Shown here: in pieces, positions 43,902 through 52,196 of the stretch
Numbering within the stretch: position 1 is the stretch's first letter
Layout: each line of letters opens with the position of its first letter
Assembly (NCBI RefSeq): GCF_000219725.1
Contig: NC_015732.1
Span: 806,001 to 870,000 of the forward strand
DNA: 64,000 nucleotides
Reading direction: 5' to 3'
Origin: Gracilinema caldarium DSM 7334
Lineage (GTDB): Bacteria; Spirochaetota; Spirochaetia; Treponematales; Breznakiellaceae
The notes under the pieces: generated by a model
Databases searched by the model: none
Seen by the model: only the letters and a program-made list of their open reading frames with translations
Told to the model about the DNA's origin: nothing
Translations under genes and position numbers: made by a program

Positions 43902-43930
43902 TTGACGAGAGTTTTGGTCACACTTAGAAT
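43902..43930 (+). promoter_or_regulatory. Promoter of the amidohydrolase/cNMP-protein operon
   Basis: TTGACG (43902-43907), 17-base spacer, TAGAAT (43925-43930). Predicted start near 43937. AAGGA (43938-43942) then sits 10 bases before GTG 43953. An out-of-frame ATG at 43942 would give a 15-codon peptide overlapping the gene start. Confidence 0.75.
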
Positions 43931-43952
43931 ATAACGTAAGGATGGTCCCAGA

Positions 43953-45188
43953 GTGGATAGCTATTCATTACATAATGGTAGAATTATAGCAACGAGTGCT
44001 CATACCGGTGCCACTTCTTTGGCGGTATCTAGAGGAAAACTGGTTGATCAGAGTAATAAAACCAAATTGATCATAGATTTGGGGCAGGCTTCCTATGTGT
44101 ATCCTGCACTCATCAATATACATGATCATTTACGGGGTAATTATCTTCCCCGGGTTGGCCCAAAAGAGGGATCCTATTACCTCAACTGGCTCCCCTGGGA
44201 CAATGACCTAAAATCTTCATCAACCTATTCTGAACGATCCAATCTTTCTGTAGAGAATCTTTATTTTCTGAGTGCTTATAAGAATCTATTTTCTGGTGTT
44301 ACCACAGTAAACGATCATTTTCCTCATGAACTAAATAATGATTTGTTGCCTAAACTGCCAATCCGGGCGTTTAAGGAATATACTCTGGCCCATGAATGTT
44401 CCTCCTTTGATCTCAAATGGGGTGAGGGCATAGAAATTGAGCATACACGGGCTCGCCGGAATAACTGGCCCTTTATAACCCATCTCGAAGAGGGCTTTGA
44501 TCCTGAATCACAGGATGGGGTAGGGGTTCTGGAACGTCTCGGCTGTCTGGATGACTATTGTCTTTTCATTCACTGTATCGGTTTTAGTGATGCCGATATT
44601 GTAAAGGTCGCAAAGGCTGGGGCAAGTATTTCATGGTGTCCTGCCTCGAACACCTTTATGTTTAATGTAACCTGTAAGATTCGCAAAATGCTCCAGGCGG
44701 GTATTAATATTGGCATTGGGACCGATTCTACCCATACGGGGTCCATCAATTTATTGGAAGAAATCCGTTTTGCTCGAAAAGTGTATCAAGACATGTATGG
44801 TGAGGAACTGGATGCAAAAACAGTGTTCTCTATGGTTACGATAAATCCTGCTAAGGCCTTTAGAATGGCTGATCGGCTTGGTACTCTTGAAACGGGAAAA
44901 TTGGCAGATATTCTTGTGGTAAAAGCATTGTTGGATGATCCTTTTGAAAATCTTGCTCATATGTCTATGCAGGATATTGAACTTCTTGTCATGGAAGGGA
45001 AGCCCCTCTATGGAGAAATGCGTTTCTTACCGTTGCTCGGGGATAGCCTGCCTGTGGGATATTCCACTATAATGGTAGCTGGACGAGAAATGTTCGTTGT
45101 AGGAAATCCAGCAGCTCTCTATATAGAGGTTAGGAAAAAAGTGGGATTCGCAAAGGTTCTGGATTATCTACCCTTTGACCCCTCATAA
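43953..45188 (+). CDS. Amidohydrolase-superfamily metal-dependent hydrolase (SsnA/ATZ-TRZ-like)
   Basis: This 411-residue TIM-barrel hydrolase has the metal-binding motif IHDHLRG (HxH form), His in THLEEGFD, His in FIHCIGFSD, and the catalytic Asp in GIGTDSTHTGS. The C-terminal TINPAKAFRMADRLGTLETGKLADILVV is the usual end of deaminase-type amidohydrolases. It may deaminate or dechlorinate a nitrogen heterocycle or guanine-like base; substrate unknown. GTG 43953 is the start. Two cyclic-nucleotide-binding proteins follow on the same strand. Confidence 0.85.
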   Translation: MDSYSLHNGRIIATSAHTGATSLAVSRGKLVDQSNKTKLIIDLGQASYVYPALINIHDHLRGNYLPRVGPKEGSYYLNWLPWDNDLKSSSTYSERSNLSVENLYFLSAYKNLFSGVTTVNDHFPHELNNDLLPKLPIRAFKEYTLAHECSSFDLKWGEGIEIEHTRARRNNWPFITHLEEGFDPESQDGVGVLERLGCLDDYCLFIHCIGFSDADIVKVAKAGASISWCPASNTFMFNVTCKIRKMLQAGINIGIGTDSTHTGSINLLEEIRFARKVYQDMYGEELDAKTVFSMVTINPAKAFRMADRLGTLETGKLADILVVKALLDDPFENLAHMSMQDIELLVMEGKPLYGEMRFLPLLGDSLPVGYSTIMVAGREMFVVGNPAALYIEVRKKVGFAKVLDYLPFDPS

Positions 45189-45204
45189 TTAGGAAGGAAT
45201 CGGA

Positions 45205-46278
45205 ATGCCGAAAGCGTTACAGTATCGTGCAGGATCAGTTATTTACTTCCAGGGTGATGTGGCAGACAAAATTTTTATTTTGCAGTCCGGTAAAATTAGT
45301 CTTAACTATCAAGATATAGAAACGGGGCAGGATAATCATGATCCAGTTCAGCCCGGCGAATTTTTTGGTGTAAAATCTGCTATGGGCCGGTATCCCCGGG
45401 AAGAGACAGCCCTTGTTCTGCAGGATGCGGCGGTTATTGCCTTTACGGTCCCTGAATTTGAACAGCTGGCTACCACTAACATTCGTATTGTGATGAAAAT
45501 GCTTAAGGTATTTTCTAACCAGCTTCGCCGGATTCATAAACAGGTTTCTAACCTGATGGAAAAGGAAGAACAACAGAGTCCTGAAATTGGTCTTTATATG
45601 GTCGGTGAGTATTATTTAAAAAATAGACAATATGCTCAAGCTAAATATGTTTTTAGCCGGTACCTTACCTATTATCCAGCAGGTAAAATGGCTCCCCAGG
45701 CTGCGAAGAACTTGGAAATTGCTGAAACTTCGTTAGTTCGTTATGGTGATGGCAAGGGGCCAGCTCCTATCCCTGATCGGCCCTTTCTCTCTGGCTCAGC
45801 CGGTGCGGGTGTAATTGGTTCAACTGGTATCGGCTCAACTTCCATGAATGCCGCCATGGGTGATACAGGGGCAAAGCAGTCCTCAGAAGAACTTTCGGTA
45901 GTGGCAAAGGCATACTACGATGCGGTGAGTCTTTTTTCCCAGGATAAATATCCCCAGGCCTTTGCCGGTTTTAAGAAAATTGTCGAAGCCAATCAGGACC
46001 CGGAATATGTGGCGAAAAGTGTTTATGAAATTGGCCGTTGTTTGTTTCTCATGGGTAAATTTGATGAATGTCTTAAACATTTTACAACCATGATCACCAC
46101 CTATCCGAAGCACCCTGATTTGGGGAATGCCCTGTACTTTATGGCTCAATGTTATGAAAAGAAGGGCGATAAGGATAGGGCTGCAACATTCTATAAAAAG
46201 ATACTTTCGATGAATGAAGATGAGGATGATACGGTTCATCTTAAGGCCAAAAAGGCTTTGAAGGCATTGGAGGCATAA
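45205..46278 (+). CDS. Cyclic-nucleotide-binding domain protein with C-terminal TPR repeats
   Basis: This 357-residue protein has an N-terminal cNMP-binding fold (about 1-115: AGSVIYFQGDVADKIFILQSGKISLNYQD, GEFFGVKSAMG). It lacks a DNA-binding helix-turn-helix. The C-terminal half has tetratricopeptide-like units (about 140-355), such as YYLKNRQYAQAKYVFSRYLTYYP and ALYFMAQCYEKKGDKDRAATFYKKIL, after a Gly/Ala/Ser-rich linker (about 195-220). It probably binds a nucleotide and scaffolds a partner. An SD (AGGAAGGA) precedes ATG 45205. The next gene is a second cNMP protein with no gap. Confidence 0.87.
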   Translation: MPKALQYRAGSVIYFQGDVADKIFILQSGKISLNYQDIETGQDNHDPVQPGEFFGVKSAMGRYPREETALVLQDAAVIAFTVPEFEQLATTNIRIVMKMLKVFSNQLRRIHKQVSNLMEKEEQQSPEIGLYMVGEYYLKNRQYAQAKYVFSRYLTYYPAGKMAPQAAKNLEIAETSLVRYGDGKGPAPIPDRPFLSGSAGAGVIGSTGIGSTSMNAAMGDTGAKQSSEELSVVAKAYYDAVSLFSQDKYPQAFAGFKKIVEANQDPEYVAKSVYEIGRCLFLMGKFDECLKHFTTMITTYPKHPDLGNALYFMAQCYEKKGDKDRAATFYKKILSMNEDEDDTVHLKAKKALKALEA

Positions 46279-46920
46279 GTGTCCATGGATTTAGGATCAT
46301 TCAGCCGGTTTGCCCGCAGTTTTCAAAAGGGAGAAATCATTTTTTCTGAGTTTGAACCGGGAGACGCCTTTTATTTAATTCAATCTGGACGGGTTCAACT
46401 GGTTAAAATAATTGGGGATATTGAAAAGACCCTGGATATACTTCACCCTTCTGAAATGTTTGGTGAAATGGCGATTCTTGAAGATTCACCCCGATCCGCT
46501 ACTGCTCTAGCCCTTGATGATGTAAAGGTCTTGGAGTTTAACCGAGCAAATTTCGAAGTGCTTATGATGGGCAATCCCCAAATTGCTCTGAAGCTGTTAA
46601 AACTCTTTACAAAAAGAATTTATGACCAGAAACGACGATTTATGATTCTTACTCTGGAAGATCCCCAGGCAAAAATTGCAGATGTATTCCTCATGCTCGA
46701 TGAAACCCAGCCTGCCATAGATCGAACTACGGAACGACGGGAATTTAAAACCACAGTGGATGACATTGCTCACTGGGCTGGGATGTCGGGGGATCAGGCA
46801 AAAGATATTATTAATCACTTTGTAAACCAGCGTCGAGTTGAGATCTATGCAGATCGAATAATCGTTAAAAATATTAACGATTTCCAGCGTTTTGTGAATT
46901 CCCGCAGAAAAAAGGTCTGA
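46279..46920 (+). CDS. CRP/FNR-family cyclic-nucleotide-binding regulator
   Basis: This 213-residue protein has an N-terminal cNMP-binding barrel (SFQKGEIIFSEFEPGDAFYLIQSGRVQLVK, GEMFGEMAILEDSPRSATALA) and a dimerisation helix. A C-terminal winged-helix-like region (about 150-205: TTVDDIAHWAGMSGDQAKDIINHF) resembles CRP-type DNA binding. GTG 46279 follows the upstream stop directly and GGAGG fits its spacing; ATG 46285 is the alternative. Nucleotide specificity cannot be read. It is probably cotranscribed with the amidohydrolase and the cNMP-TPR gene. Confidence 0.88.
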   Translation: MSMDLGSFSRFARSFQKGEIIFSEFEPGDAFYLIQSGRVQLVKIIGDIEKTLDILHPSEMFGEMAILEDSPRSATALALDDVKVLEFNRANFEVLMMGNPQIALKLLKLFTKRIYDQKRRFMILTLEDPQAKIADVFLMLDETQPAIDRTTERREFKTTVDDIAHWAGMSGDQAKDIINHFVNQRRVEIYADRIIVKNINDFQRFVNSRRKKV

Positions 46921-46925
46921 ACCTA

Positions 46926-46967
46926 AAGGCTACTTGTAACAAGCTATTTGTTGTAGAAGCCTCTTTA
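46926..46967 (+). terminator. Imperfect hairpin after the CRP-family gene
   Basis: AGGCT near 46926 pairs with AGCCT near 46959, with further imperfect pairing of ACAA/TTGT around a short loop, followed by CTTTAAGT. The stem has mismatches and the T-tract is weak, so this is a modest terminator candidate. Confidence 0.45.
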
Positions 46968-46997
46968 AGTCTCCTAATATATAAGCCAGCGAAAATC

Positions 46998-47026
46998 TTG
47001 ACCTTTTTTCCGCTTTCAGTTAGATT
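46998..47026 (+). promoter_or_regulatory. Promoter of tRNA-Thr
   Basis: TTGACC (46998-47003), 17-base spacer, TAGATT (47021-47026). It lies 10 bases before the mature tRNA 5' end. Confidence 0.8.
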
Positions 47027-47035
47027 TGCCCCATC

Positions 47036-47108
47036 GCCAAGATGGCTCAGTCGGCAGAGCAACGCACTCGTAATGCGTAGGTCCCGGGTTCGATTCCCGG
47101 TCTTGGCT
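47036..47108 (+). tRNA. tRNA-Thr (anticodon CGT)
   Basis: Cloverleaf: acceptor GCCAAGA/TCTTGGC, D-arm GCTCAGTCGGCAGAGC, anticodon stem ACGCA/TGCGT with loop CTCGTAA, T-arm CCGGG-TTCGATT-CCCGG, discriminator T. CCA is not encoded. Confidence 0.95.
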
Positions 47109-47115
47109 TAAAAAA

Positions 47116-47143
47116 GGCTGGACGTCCTGTCCAGCCTTTTTTT
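47116..47143 (+). terminator. Rho-independent terminator after tRNA-Thr
   Basis: GGCTGGAC (47116-47123) and GTCCAGCC (47129-47136) with loop GTCCT, flanked by an A-run and seven T (47137-47143). The A/T tracts make it usable from both strands. Confidence 0.93.
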
Positions 47144-47293
47144 CAGTTTTGCCTCTGGCAAAACTGCACCGTTACCTGGCGGCATCCTGCCACCAAAACC
47201 GGGAATCGATCGCCGCAGCGCCCCGAGCTGATGTCTTGCCTTGCTATGCTGCTATTTCTCATGTATCTCTGTACGACCCCTTGCGGGCCGTTA

Positions 47294-47299
47294 TATACT
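47294..47299 (+). promoter_or_regulatory. -10 box six bases before the PAS kinase start
   Basis: TATACT (47294-47299) is followed by TTTAAT and ATG 47306. There is no SD. A good -35 is not visible at 17 bases. Confidence 0.55.
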
Positions 47300-47305
47300 T
47301 TTAAT

Positions 47306-48721
47306 ATGAGCAATGAAGAAGAATATCGTCTGATTTTCGAGAATGCCCCACTGGGATTACTTTCCTTCAATGATCAGGGAATTATTCAGACCTGTAATAC
47401 TAGGTTTATTGATATTATTGGTTCTTCCAAAGAAAAGCTGATCGGGCTTTGTATGCTTACTCTGCCGGATAAAAAATTGGTACAGGCTGTGAAAGCCGCA
47501 CTGGATGGTGACACCGGTTTTTATGAAGGACTTTATAGAGCGGTTACTTCAGAAAAGGTTATTCCGGTACGTGGGTTATTTACTGCTAAATTAACCAATG
47601 ATAAGAGGTTTGCTGGCGGGGTAGGCATTATAGAAGATATTTCAGAACAATACTATACTGCTCAAGCCCTTCGGGATAGTGAAGAAAAGTTCCGGCTTGT
47701 GTTTTCCCATTCTACCGATGGGCTTTTAATAACCGATACGGAAGGCAGAGTAACCGACTGGAACCATACCTATGAAAATCTTACGGGTATTAGTGAAACG
47801 GAAGCTAGTGGACAGTATTTGTGGGATCTTCAGTTTGAATGTATGGTTCCTGAAAAAAAATCTGCTGAGGTATTACATTCATTGCGTCAAACCATTCAGA
47901 ACGCCCTTATATCAGGAGAAGGTGCTTTTCTGAATCAGCCCAAAGAAACCATAATGGTTTCCCGAAGTGGGCGACGGATCGCTGTAGAAAATGTAGGCTT
48001 TCTCATACCGAGTTCCAAGGGGTACCTCTTTGGTGGCAGGGTGACCGATATTACAGCAAGAAAAGCTGCAGAAGCAAAAATTAAGGCCCTATTGGAAGAA
48101 AAAAGTCTTATTCTTAAAGAAGTGCACCATCGAATTAAAAATAATATGGCCATGATAGTGAGCCTTTTAACACTTCAGGCTGATGCCATACAGGATCCGG
48201 TCGACCGGGATGCCCTTTCCTCTGCGGCTGGGCGGGTTCAGAGTATGATGCTCCTCTATGAACAGCTGTATACTGGTGATCTGGTAGGCTTTGCGAAAGC
48301 AAATGAGTACATTCCTGCCCTTGTCCAGGATATTTTAGATAATACTCGTGAGGTCAAACGAATTACCCCAAACTTCTCTATTGCTAATGTGGAGATGAAT
48401 TTTAAGACACTTCAGTATTTGGGCATATTGATAAACGAACTGGTCACCAATGCCATAAAATACGCCTTTAGAGAAAGAAATGACGGATCCATTACTATCG
48501 ATCTGCACAGAGACGGGGATTTTTATGTTCTGGTTGTGGCTGATAATGGATGTGGTTTGCCTTTAGCTTCTGTAAAAACCGGTAAGTCTTCACAAAAGGA
48601 GCAAGCGCCTCACGATGGTTTTGGTATGACTCTAGTGCGGCTTCTTGTAGAACAATTACAGGGAAATGTGCACATTACATCCCACCAGGGGACTACTGTA
48701 ACCCTCCGGTTCAAGGAATAG
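47306..48721 (+). CDS. Soluble PAS-domain histidine kinase (HisKA_2 type)
   Basis: This 471-residue cytosolic kinase has two PAS domains (about 1-125 and 130-255) and a HisKA_2 dimerisation segment EVHHRIKNNMAMIVSLL. The phospho-acceptor is probably His275, the one before RIKNN. A short HATPase follows (LGILINELVTNAIKYAF, ADNGCGLPLAS, GFGMTLVRLLVEQL). Such kinases usually sense light, redox or small ligands and often signal without a linked receiver; none is adjacent. The frame extends to 47231, but ATG 47306 is preferred because PAS homology starts there and a -10 box sits six bases upstream. Confidence 0.88.
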   Translation: MSNEEEYRLIFENAPLGLLSFNDQGIIQTCNTRFIDIIGSSKEKLIGLCMLTLPDKKLVQAVKAALDGDTGFYEGLYRAVTSEKVIPVRGLFTAKLTNDKRFAGGVGIIEDISEQYYTAQALRDSEEKFRLVFSHSTDGLLITDTEGRVTDWNHTYENLTGISETEASGQYLWDLQFECMVPEKKSAEVLHSLRQTIQNALISGEGAFLNQPKETIMVSRSGRRIAVENVGFLIPSSKGYLFGGRVTDITARKAAEAKIKALLEEKSLILKEVHHRIKNNMAMIVSLLTLQADAIQDPVDRDALSSAAGRVQSMMLLYEQLYTGDLVGFAKANEYIPALVQDILDNTREVKRITPNFSIANVEMNFKTLQYLGILINELVTNAIKYAFRERNDGSITIDLHRDGDFYVLVVADNGCGLPLASVKTGKSSQKEQAPHDGFGMTLVRLLVEQLQGNVHITSHQGTTVTLRFKE

Positions 48722-48729
48722 CCGGAGGG
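48702..48729. terminator. Hairpin between convergent kinase and GH13 genes
   Basis: CCCTCCGG (48702-48709) and CCGGAGGG (48722-48729) form a perfect 8-bp stem with a 12-base loop that includes the kinase stop codon. There is no T-tract on either side, so termination is only plausible. Confidence 0.5.
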
Positions 48730-48743
48730 CATCCATCAATATA

Positions 48744-50066
48744 TTAGACTTTTAGGATAAGCACCCCTTTGGGGAGTTCTACCCGTCCTGAAAGTGAAAT
48801 AGCCTCGCCGGTGAGCATATTAGTACCCTCTAAAGTGGTGTCCAATTCTATAAACCCGCTTCGGTCATCCAGGTTGCAGAGGGCCTGATAGCGGACCTTC
48901 TCCCCCGATCGCTCAATGAGTACCACCCCTTCAGCAAGTTCTTTATAGGAGAATCGTGGAGCCTGGGCTTTGATTGTCTGGGTTATTGAGAATAATGTGG
49001 TAAAGAATGCTTTAAACAACCTGTCTCCCTGTTCCCAGGGAACAGGATTTTTTTCAAATAGGGTTGGATATTCATCAATAGCATATTCTTGGCCCATATA
49101 TGCAAAGGTACAGCCCGGTAGAAGTTGATAAAAAGCAGTCCATGCTTCAAGCCGTTTCCCTTTACCAAAGCGATATGCAGCACGGCGCTGGTCATGGTTT
49201 TCCAGATATCGTATTTTCCCTGCCCATGCAGGGTATAAAGCCCGCTGGACCTCAAGGTAATCTAAATAATAGCTCAGAGGGCGCTTTCCGGCCCATACCT
49301 GCTCAAGCCGTTGCCAGCCATCGTAGTCATAGGTGAGGTCAAAGGCATCGTGTAGTTCCGCCTCCGACCAAGCTGGAAAACCTCTGTCCCGTAGGTACAG
49401 TAAAAATGAAGGGTGTACACTCTCAGCAAGCCACAGGGTGGGGCGCTTTTCATCGCCGATGGCGGGGTCCCAGAGGTTGACTCGACTGCGAGCTTCTATC
49501 CAGAATTCCCGGGGTACGAGGGATGCCACATCACAACGAAAACCTTCAATACCCAATTCCCGCCAGTATACGAGGGTTTCAATGAGTTCATCCCACAGCT
49601 GTGGGCGTGAGCTTTCTGAAAGATAATCCAGATCGATGACATCGGACCAGTCATTGCATTTTCTTCCAGGTTTCCCCGACGGTCCTGTAAGGAACCATTC
49701 GGGATGTTCCTGTGCGAGTCGTGAATCGGGTGATGTATGGTTGTAGACCACATCTATCATTACTTTGAGGTTAAACCGCTGTGCTTCGGTTATAAACTGT
49801 TTCAGATCTTCCAGGGTCCCCAGTTCGCTATCCACTTTTCGGTAATCCGCAATAGCATAGGGACTTCCCTTGCTGCCCTTGCGGTTAACCCTTCCAATAG
49901 GATGAATCGGTGTGAGGTAGACCCAAGAAAAGCCCAGTTGTTTCACTTCTGATAATTTTTTTGTAGCCGCGGCAAAGGTGCCCTCTGGGGTATAGTTTCT
50001 TATAAAGATCTGATAGATGGAGGTTGTTTCCGGTACGGCTTTACTCATTCTTACGGAGTATGACAT
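48744..50066 (-). CDS. Glycoside hydrolase family 13 (alpha-amylase-type) enzyme
   Basis: This 440-residue intracellular TIM-barrel enzyme has the GH13 motifs: VYNH (region I), EGFRCDVASLVP (nucleophile Asp), LWLAESVHPS (acid/base Glu) and YLENHDQRR (transition-state Asp). There is no signal peptide. Without domains for a debranching or cyclising enzyme it is probably an alpha-glucan hydrolase or transferase; precise linkage cannot be told. AAGAGGCG precedes ATG 50066. It is divergent from pyk, and a LacI-type palindrome lies in the shared intergenic region. Confidence 0.9.
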   Translation of the reverse strand: MSYSVRMSKAVPETTSIYQIFIRNYTPEGTFAAATKKLSEVKQLGFSWVYLTPIHPIGRVNRKGSKGSPYAIADYRKVDSELGTLEDLKQFITEAQRFNLKVMIDVVYNHTSPDSRLAQEHPEWFLTGPSGKPGRKCNDWSDVIDLDYLSESSRPQLWDELIETLVYWRELGIEGFRCDVASLVPREFWIEARSRVNLWDPAIGDEKRPTLWLAESVHPSFLLYLRDRGFPAWSEAELHDAFDLTYDYDGWQRLEQVWAGKRPLSYYLDYLEVQRALYPAWAGKIRYLENHDQRRAAYRFGKGKRLEAWTAFYQLLPGCTFAYMGQEYAIDEYPTLFEKNPVPWEQGDRLFKAFFTTLFSITQTIKAQAPRFSYKELAEGVVLIERSGEKVRYQALCNLDDRSGFIELDTTLEGTNMLTGEAISLSGRVELPKGVLILKV

Positions 50067-50193
50067 AATTACGCCTCTTGAAAGATTTACAATTTTACGA
50101 CATGCTTTATGTGTAAAATGTAATATATAGGATTGTAACCTATGTTTTGGAGGCTATATAAGCTTCCTCGGTATTTGTAGGTGTACATCTTAC

Positions 50194-50215
50194 AATATTA
50201 AACCGGTTTAATATT
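50194..50215. promoter_or_regulatory. Perfect 22-bp palindrome of LacI-family operator type
   Basis: AATATTAAACC and GGTTTAATATT are exact inverted copies with a C|G centre. The core AAACCGGTTT resembles LacI/GalR-family operators. It lies directly upstream of TTGACA (50217-50222), between the GH13 gene and pyk, where a bound protein would block the -35 region. Two LacI-type regulators are encoded in the window. Confidence 0.72.
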
Positions 50216-50257
50216 TTTGACAAGCAGTCCTTACTATAGGACTGGGTTGATTCATTT

Positions 50258-50323
50258 TAAGGTGCCTCTAAAAACGCGGTTAGATATGTAGAGGTCCTCT
50301 TTAGGTAACACCTTAATGAGGTG
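50258..50323 (+). promoter_or_regulatory. Structured pyk leader with competing stems
   Basis: P1 pairs TAAGGTG (50258-50264) with CACCTTA (50309-50315). P2 pairs CCTCTA (50265-50270) with TAGAGG (50289-50294) directly on top of it. CACCT (50309-50313) can instead pair with AGGTG (50319-50323), breaking P1. The same CACCT arm could also pair with AAGGT near the SD (50332-50340). This is the layout of a switchable leader ending 22 bases before ATG 50346. It matches no class I know. Confidence 0.55.
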
Positions 50324-50345
50324 CTCAAGGAAAGGTAGGAGAGTA

Positions 50346-52145
50346 ATGGCATTTGAACGAAACACCAGAATTATCTGTACCATGGGACCGGCAGTTCGCA
50401 GTGTGGATATGATCCGTTCTCTGATACGCCGAGGCATGAATATGGCTCGGTTTAACTTTTCCCATGGGGATCACGAGTATCATGGGGAAGGGATCCATAT
50501 GGTTCGTGAAGCAGCTCGTTTGGAAGGGGTTCCAATAGCGCTTATTTTGGATACGAAGGGTCCCGAAATTCGAACCGGTCAGATACAAGATGGGGGAACC
50601 ATAACACTTCAGAACGGGCAGTTTATCGAGGTGATTGCTGAAGTTGAGGCAAAGAACCGCTATGGAGATCAAGGTCTTTTTACAACACCGGACCGGCTTA
50701 CAGTTTCCTATGCTGATCTTGCCCAGGATGTTAAGCCAGGCGCCCGAATATTGATTGCTGACGGCCTTTTTTCCCTCGATGTTGTTCAGGTGGATGGTCC
50801 CAGTATCCGTTGTAGGGTTACTAATGGGGGAGTCCTCGGAAGCCGAAAAAATGTGAATGTTATCGGTGTGCGAACCCGATTACCTGCCCTGTCAGAGCAA
50901 GATAAGGCGGACATTTCATTTGGGGTTGAACAGGGGATGGATTTTATTGCCGCATCTTTTGTTCGGAAAGCCGCTGATGTAACGACCATTCACAAATATT
51001 TAGCAACCCTTAATTCGGATATACCTGTCATTGCAAAGATTGAAGATGAAGAGGGTCTTGAAAATATCGAAGAAATAATACGGGTTTCTGCAGGTATTAT
51101 GGTTGCCCGAGGCGATTTAGGTGTCCAGATTCCTACCGAACGGGTGCCTCTCGAACAAAAACGTATCATCAGATTATGTAATCATGCTGGTAAGCCTGTC
51201 ATTACCGCTACCCAGATGCTTGAATCGATGATTAAAAATCCCCGCCCTACCCGTGCTGAAGCAGGAGATGTGGCTAATGCAATTCTTGATGGTACCGATT
51301 GTGTTATGTTGTCAGGAGAAACCGCTAATGGCCAATTTCCCGAAGCTGCCGTTTCTGTAATGGATCAGATTGCCCGTACGGTGGAAGCTTCTGATGAATA
51401 TATACGATCTCTTGAAGAACGGCGTAATACTATTGCTACGAACGAAGATATCGCGGATGCCATCGCCGATGCGTCTGCGCAGATTGCGGATCGTATTGGG
51501 GCGGTTGCTCTGGTAGTACCGACCCTACGGGGGAATACGGCCAAACTTATTAGTCGGCATCGTCCAAGACGCAAAATTATCGCCGCTACTCCAAGCGAGA
51601 CGGTACAGCGGCGGCTTCTACTCCATTGGGGCGTGGTTCCAGTCAAGGTAGAACAGGAATCAGATTCCGAATCCATGATACAAAAGGCTATAAGCGCAGC
51701 CATTAAAGAAGGTTTTGCAAAAAAAGCTGATAAGGTTGTGGTTGTTGCGGGTATTCCTCTTAATTCACCCCTTATGACCAACAGTATTCGGGTTCATGTA
51801 ATCGGCAATATACTCGGTCGAGGACTTAATGGATTTGGAGGTCGTTGTACCGGTAGGATTGTGAAGGCTCGGACTCTAGAGGATGCCGCCCTGGCGCTTC
51901 GGAAAAATGGCGGTGAAATTCTTCTTACCCACACTCTGGACGAAAGTTTTATTCCCATACTTAGGGTTGTAGATGGGGTAATTCTCGAGGGAGTCTCTGA
52001 AATGCCCTGGGAAATGGTTAAGATAATCAATCCCAGCATCGTCTATGTTTCCCAAGTGCCCCAGGCTCTCGATCACTTCGAAGAGCATATCACGGTTACT
52101 CTGGATGGCTATGAGAAGCTTATCTATGAAGGGGCGCTTTTATAA
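50346..52145 (+). CDS. pyk: Pyruvate kinase with C-terminal PEP-utilising-type extension
   Basis: This 599-residue enzyme converts PEP and ADP to pyruvate and ATP, the last step of glycolysis. N-terminal NTRIICTMGPAVRS, the active-site block VIAKIEDEEGLENIEEII, MVARGDLGVQIP, and KPVITATQMLESM are diagnostic. Usual length is about 475; the extra C-terminal 120 residues (GRGLNGFGGRCTGRIVKA... to the end) resemble the mobile PEP-synthase/PPDK domain found in some Gram-positive pyruvate kinases. ATG 50346 with TAGGAGAG is chosen over the upstream frame from 50316. A structured leader and an operator-like palindrome precede it. Confidence 0.93.
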   Translation: MAFERNTRIICTMGPAVRSVDMIRSLIRRGMNMARFNFSHGDHEYHGEGIHMVREAARLEGVPIALILDTKGPEIRTGQIQDGGTITLQNGQFIEVIAEVEAKNRYGDQGLFTTPDRLTVSYADLAQDVKPGARILIADGLFSLDVVQVDGPSIRCRVTNGGVLGSRKNVNVIGVRTRLPALSEQDKADISFGVEQGMDFIAASFVRKAADVTTIHKYLATLNSDIPVIAKIEDEEGLENIEEIIRVSAGIMVARGDLGVQIPTERVPLEQKRIIRLCNHAGKPVITATQMLESMIKNPRPTRAEAGDVANAILDGTDCVMLSGETANGQFPEAAVSVMDQIARTVEASDEYIRSLEERRNTIATNEDIADAIADASAQIADRIGAVALVVPTLRGNTAKLISRHRPRRKIIAATPSETVQRRLLLHWGVVPVKVEQESDSESMIQKAISAAIKEGFAKKADKVVVVAGIPLNSPLMTNSIRVHVIGNILGRGLNGFGGRCTGRIVKARTLEDAALALRKNGGEILLTHTLDESFIPILRVVDGVILEGVSEMPWEMVKIINPSIVYVSQVPQALDHFEEHITVTLDGYEKLIYEGALL

Positions 52146-52159
52146 ATCGGAGGAAAACG

Positions 52160-52188
52160 TTGACATTTATTTCCACTGCAGCTAGACT
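52160..52188 (+). promoter_or_regulatory. Consensus -35 promoter abutting the GTG start of the 52197 gene
   Basis: TTGACA (52160-52165), 17-base spacer, TAGACT (52183-52188). The box ends eight bases before GTG 52197 and predicted transcription starts at about 52195. No SD is present. Confidence 0.75.
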
Positions 52189-52196
52189 TTATCATT

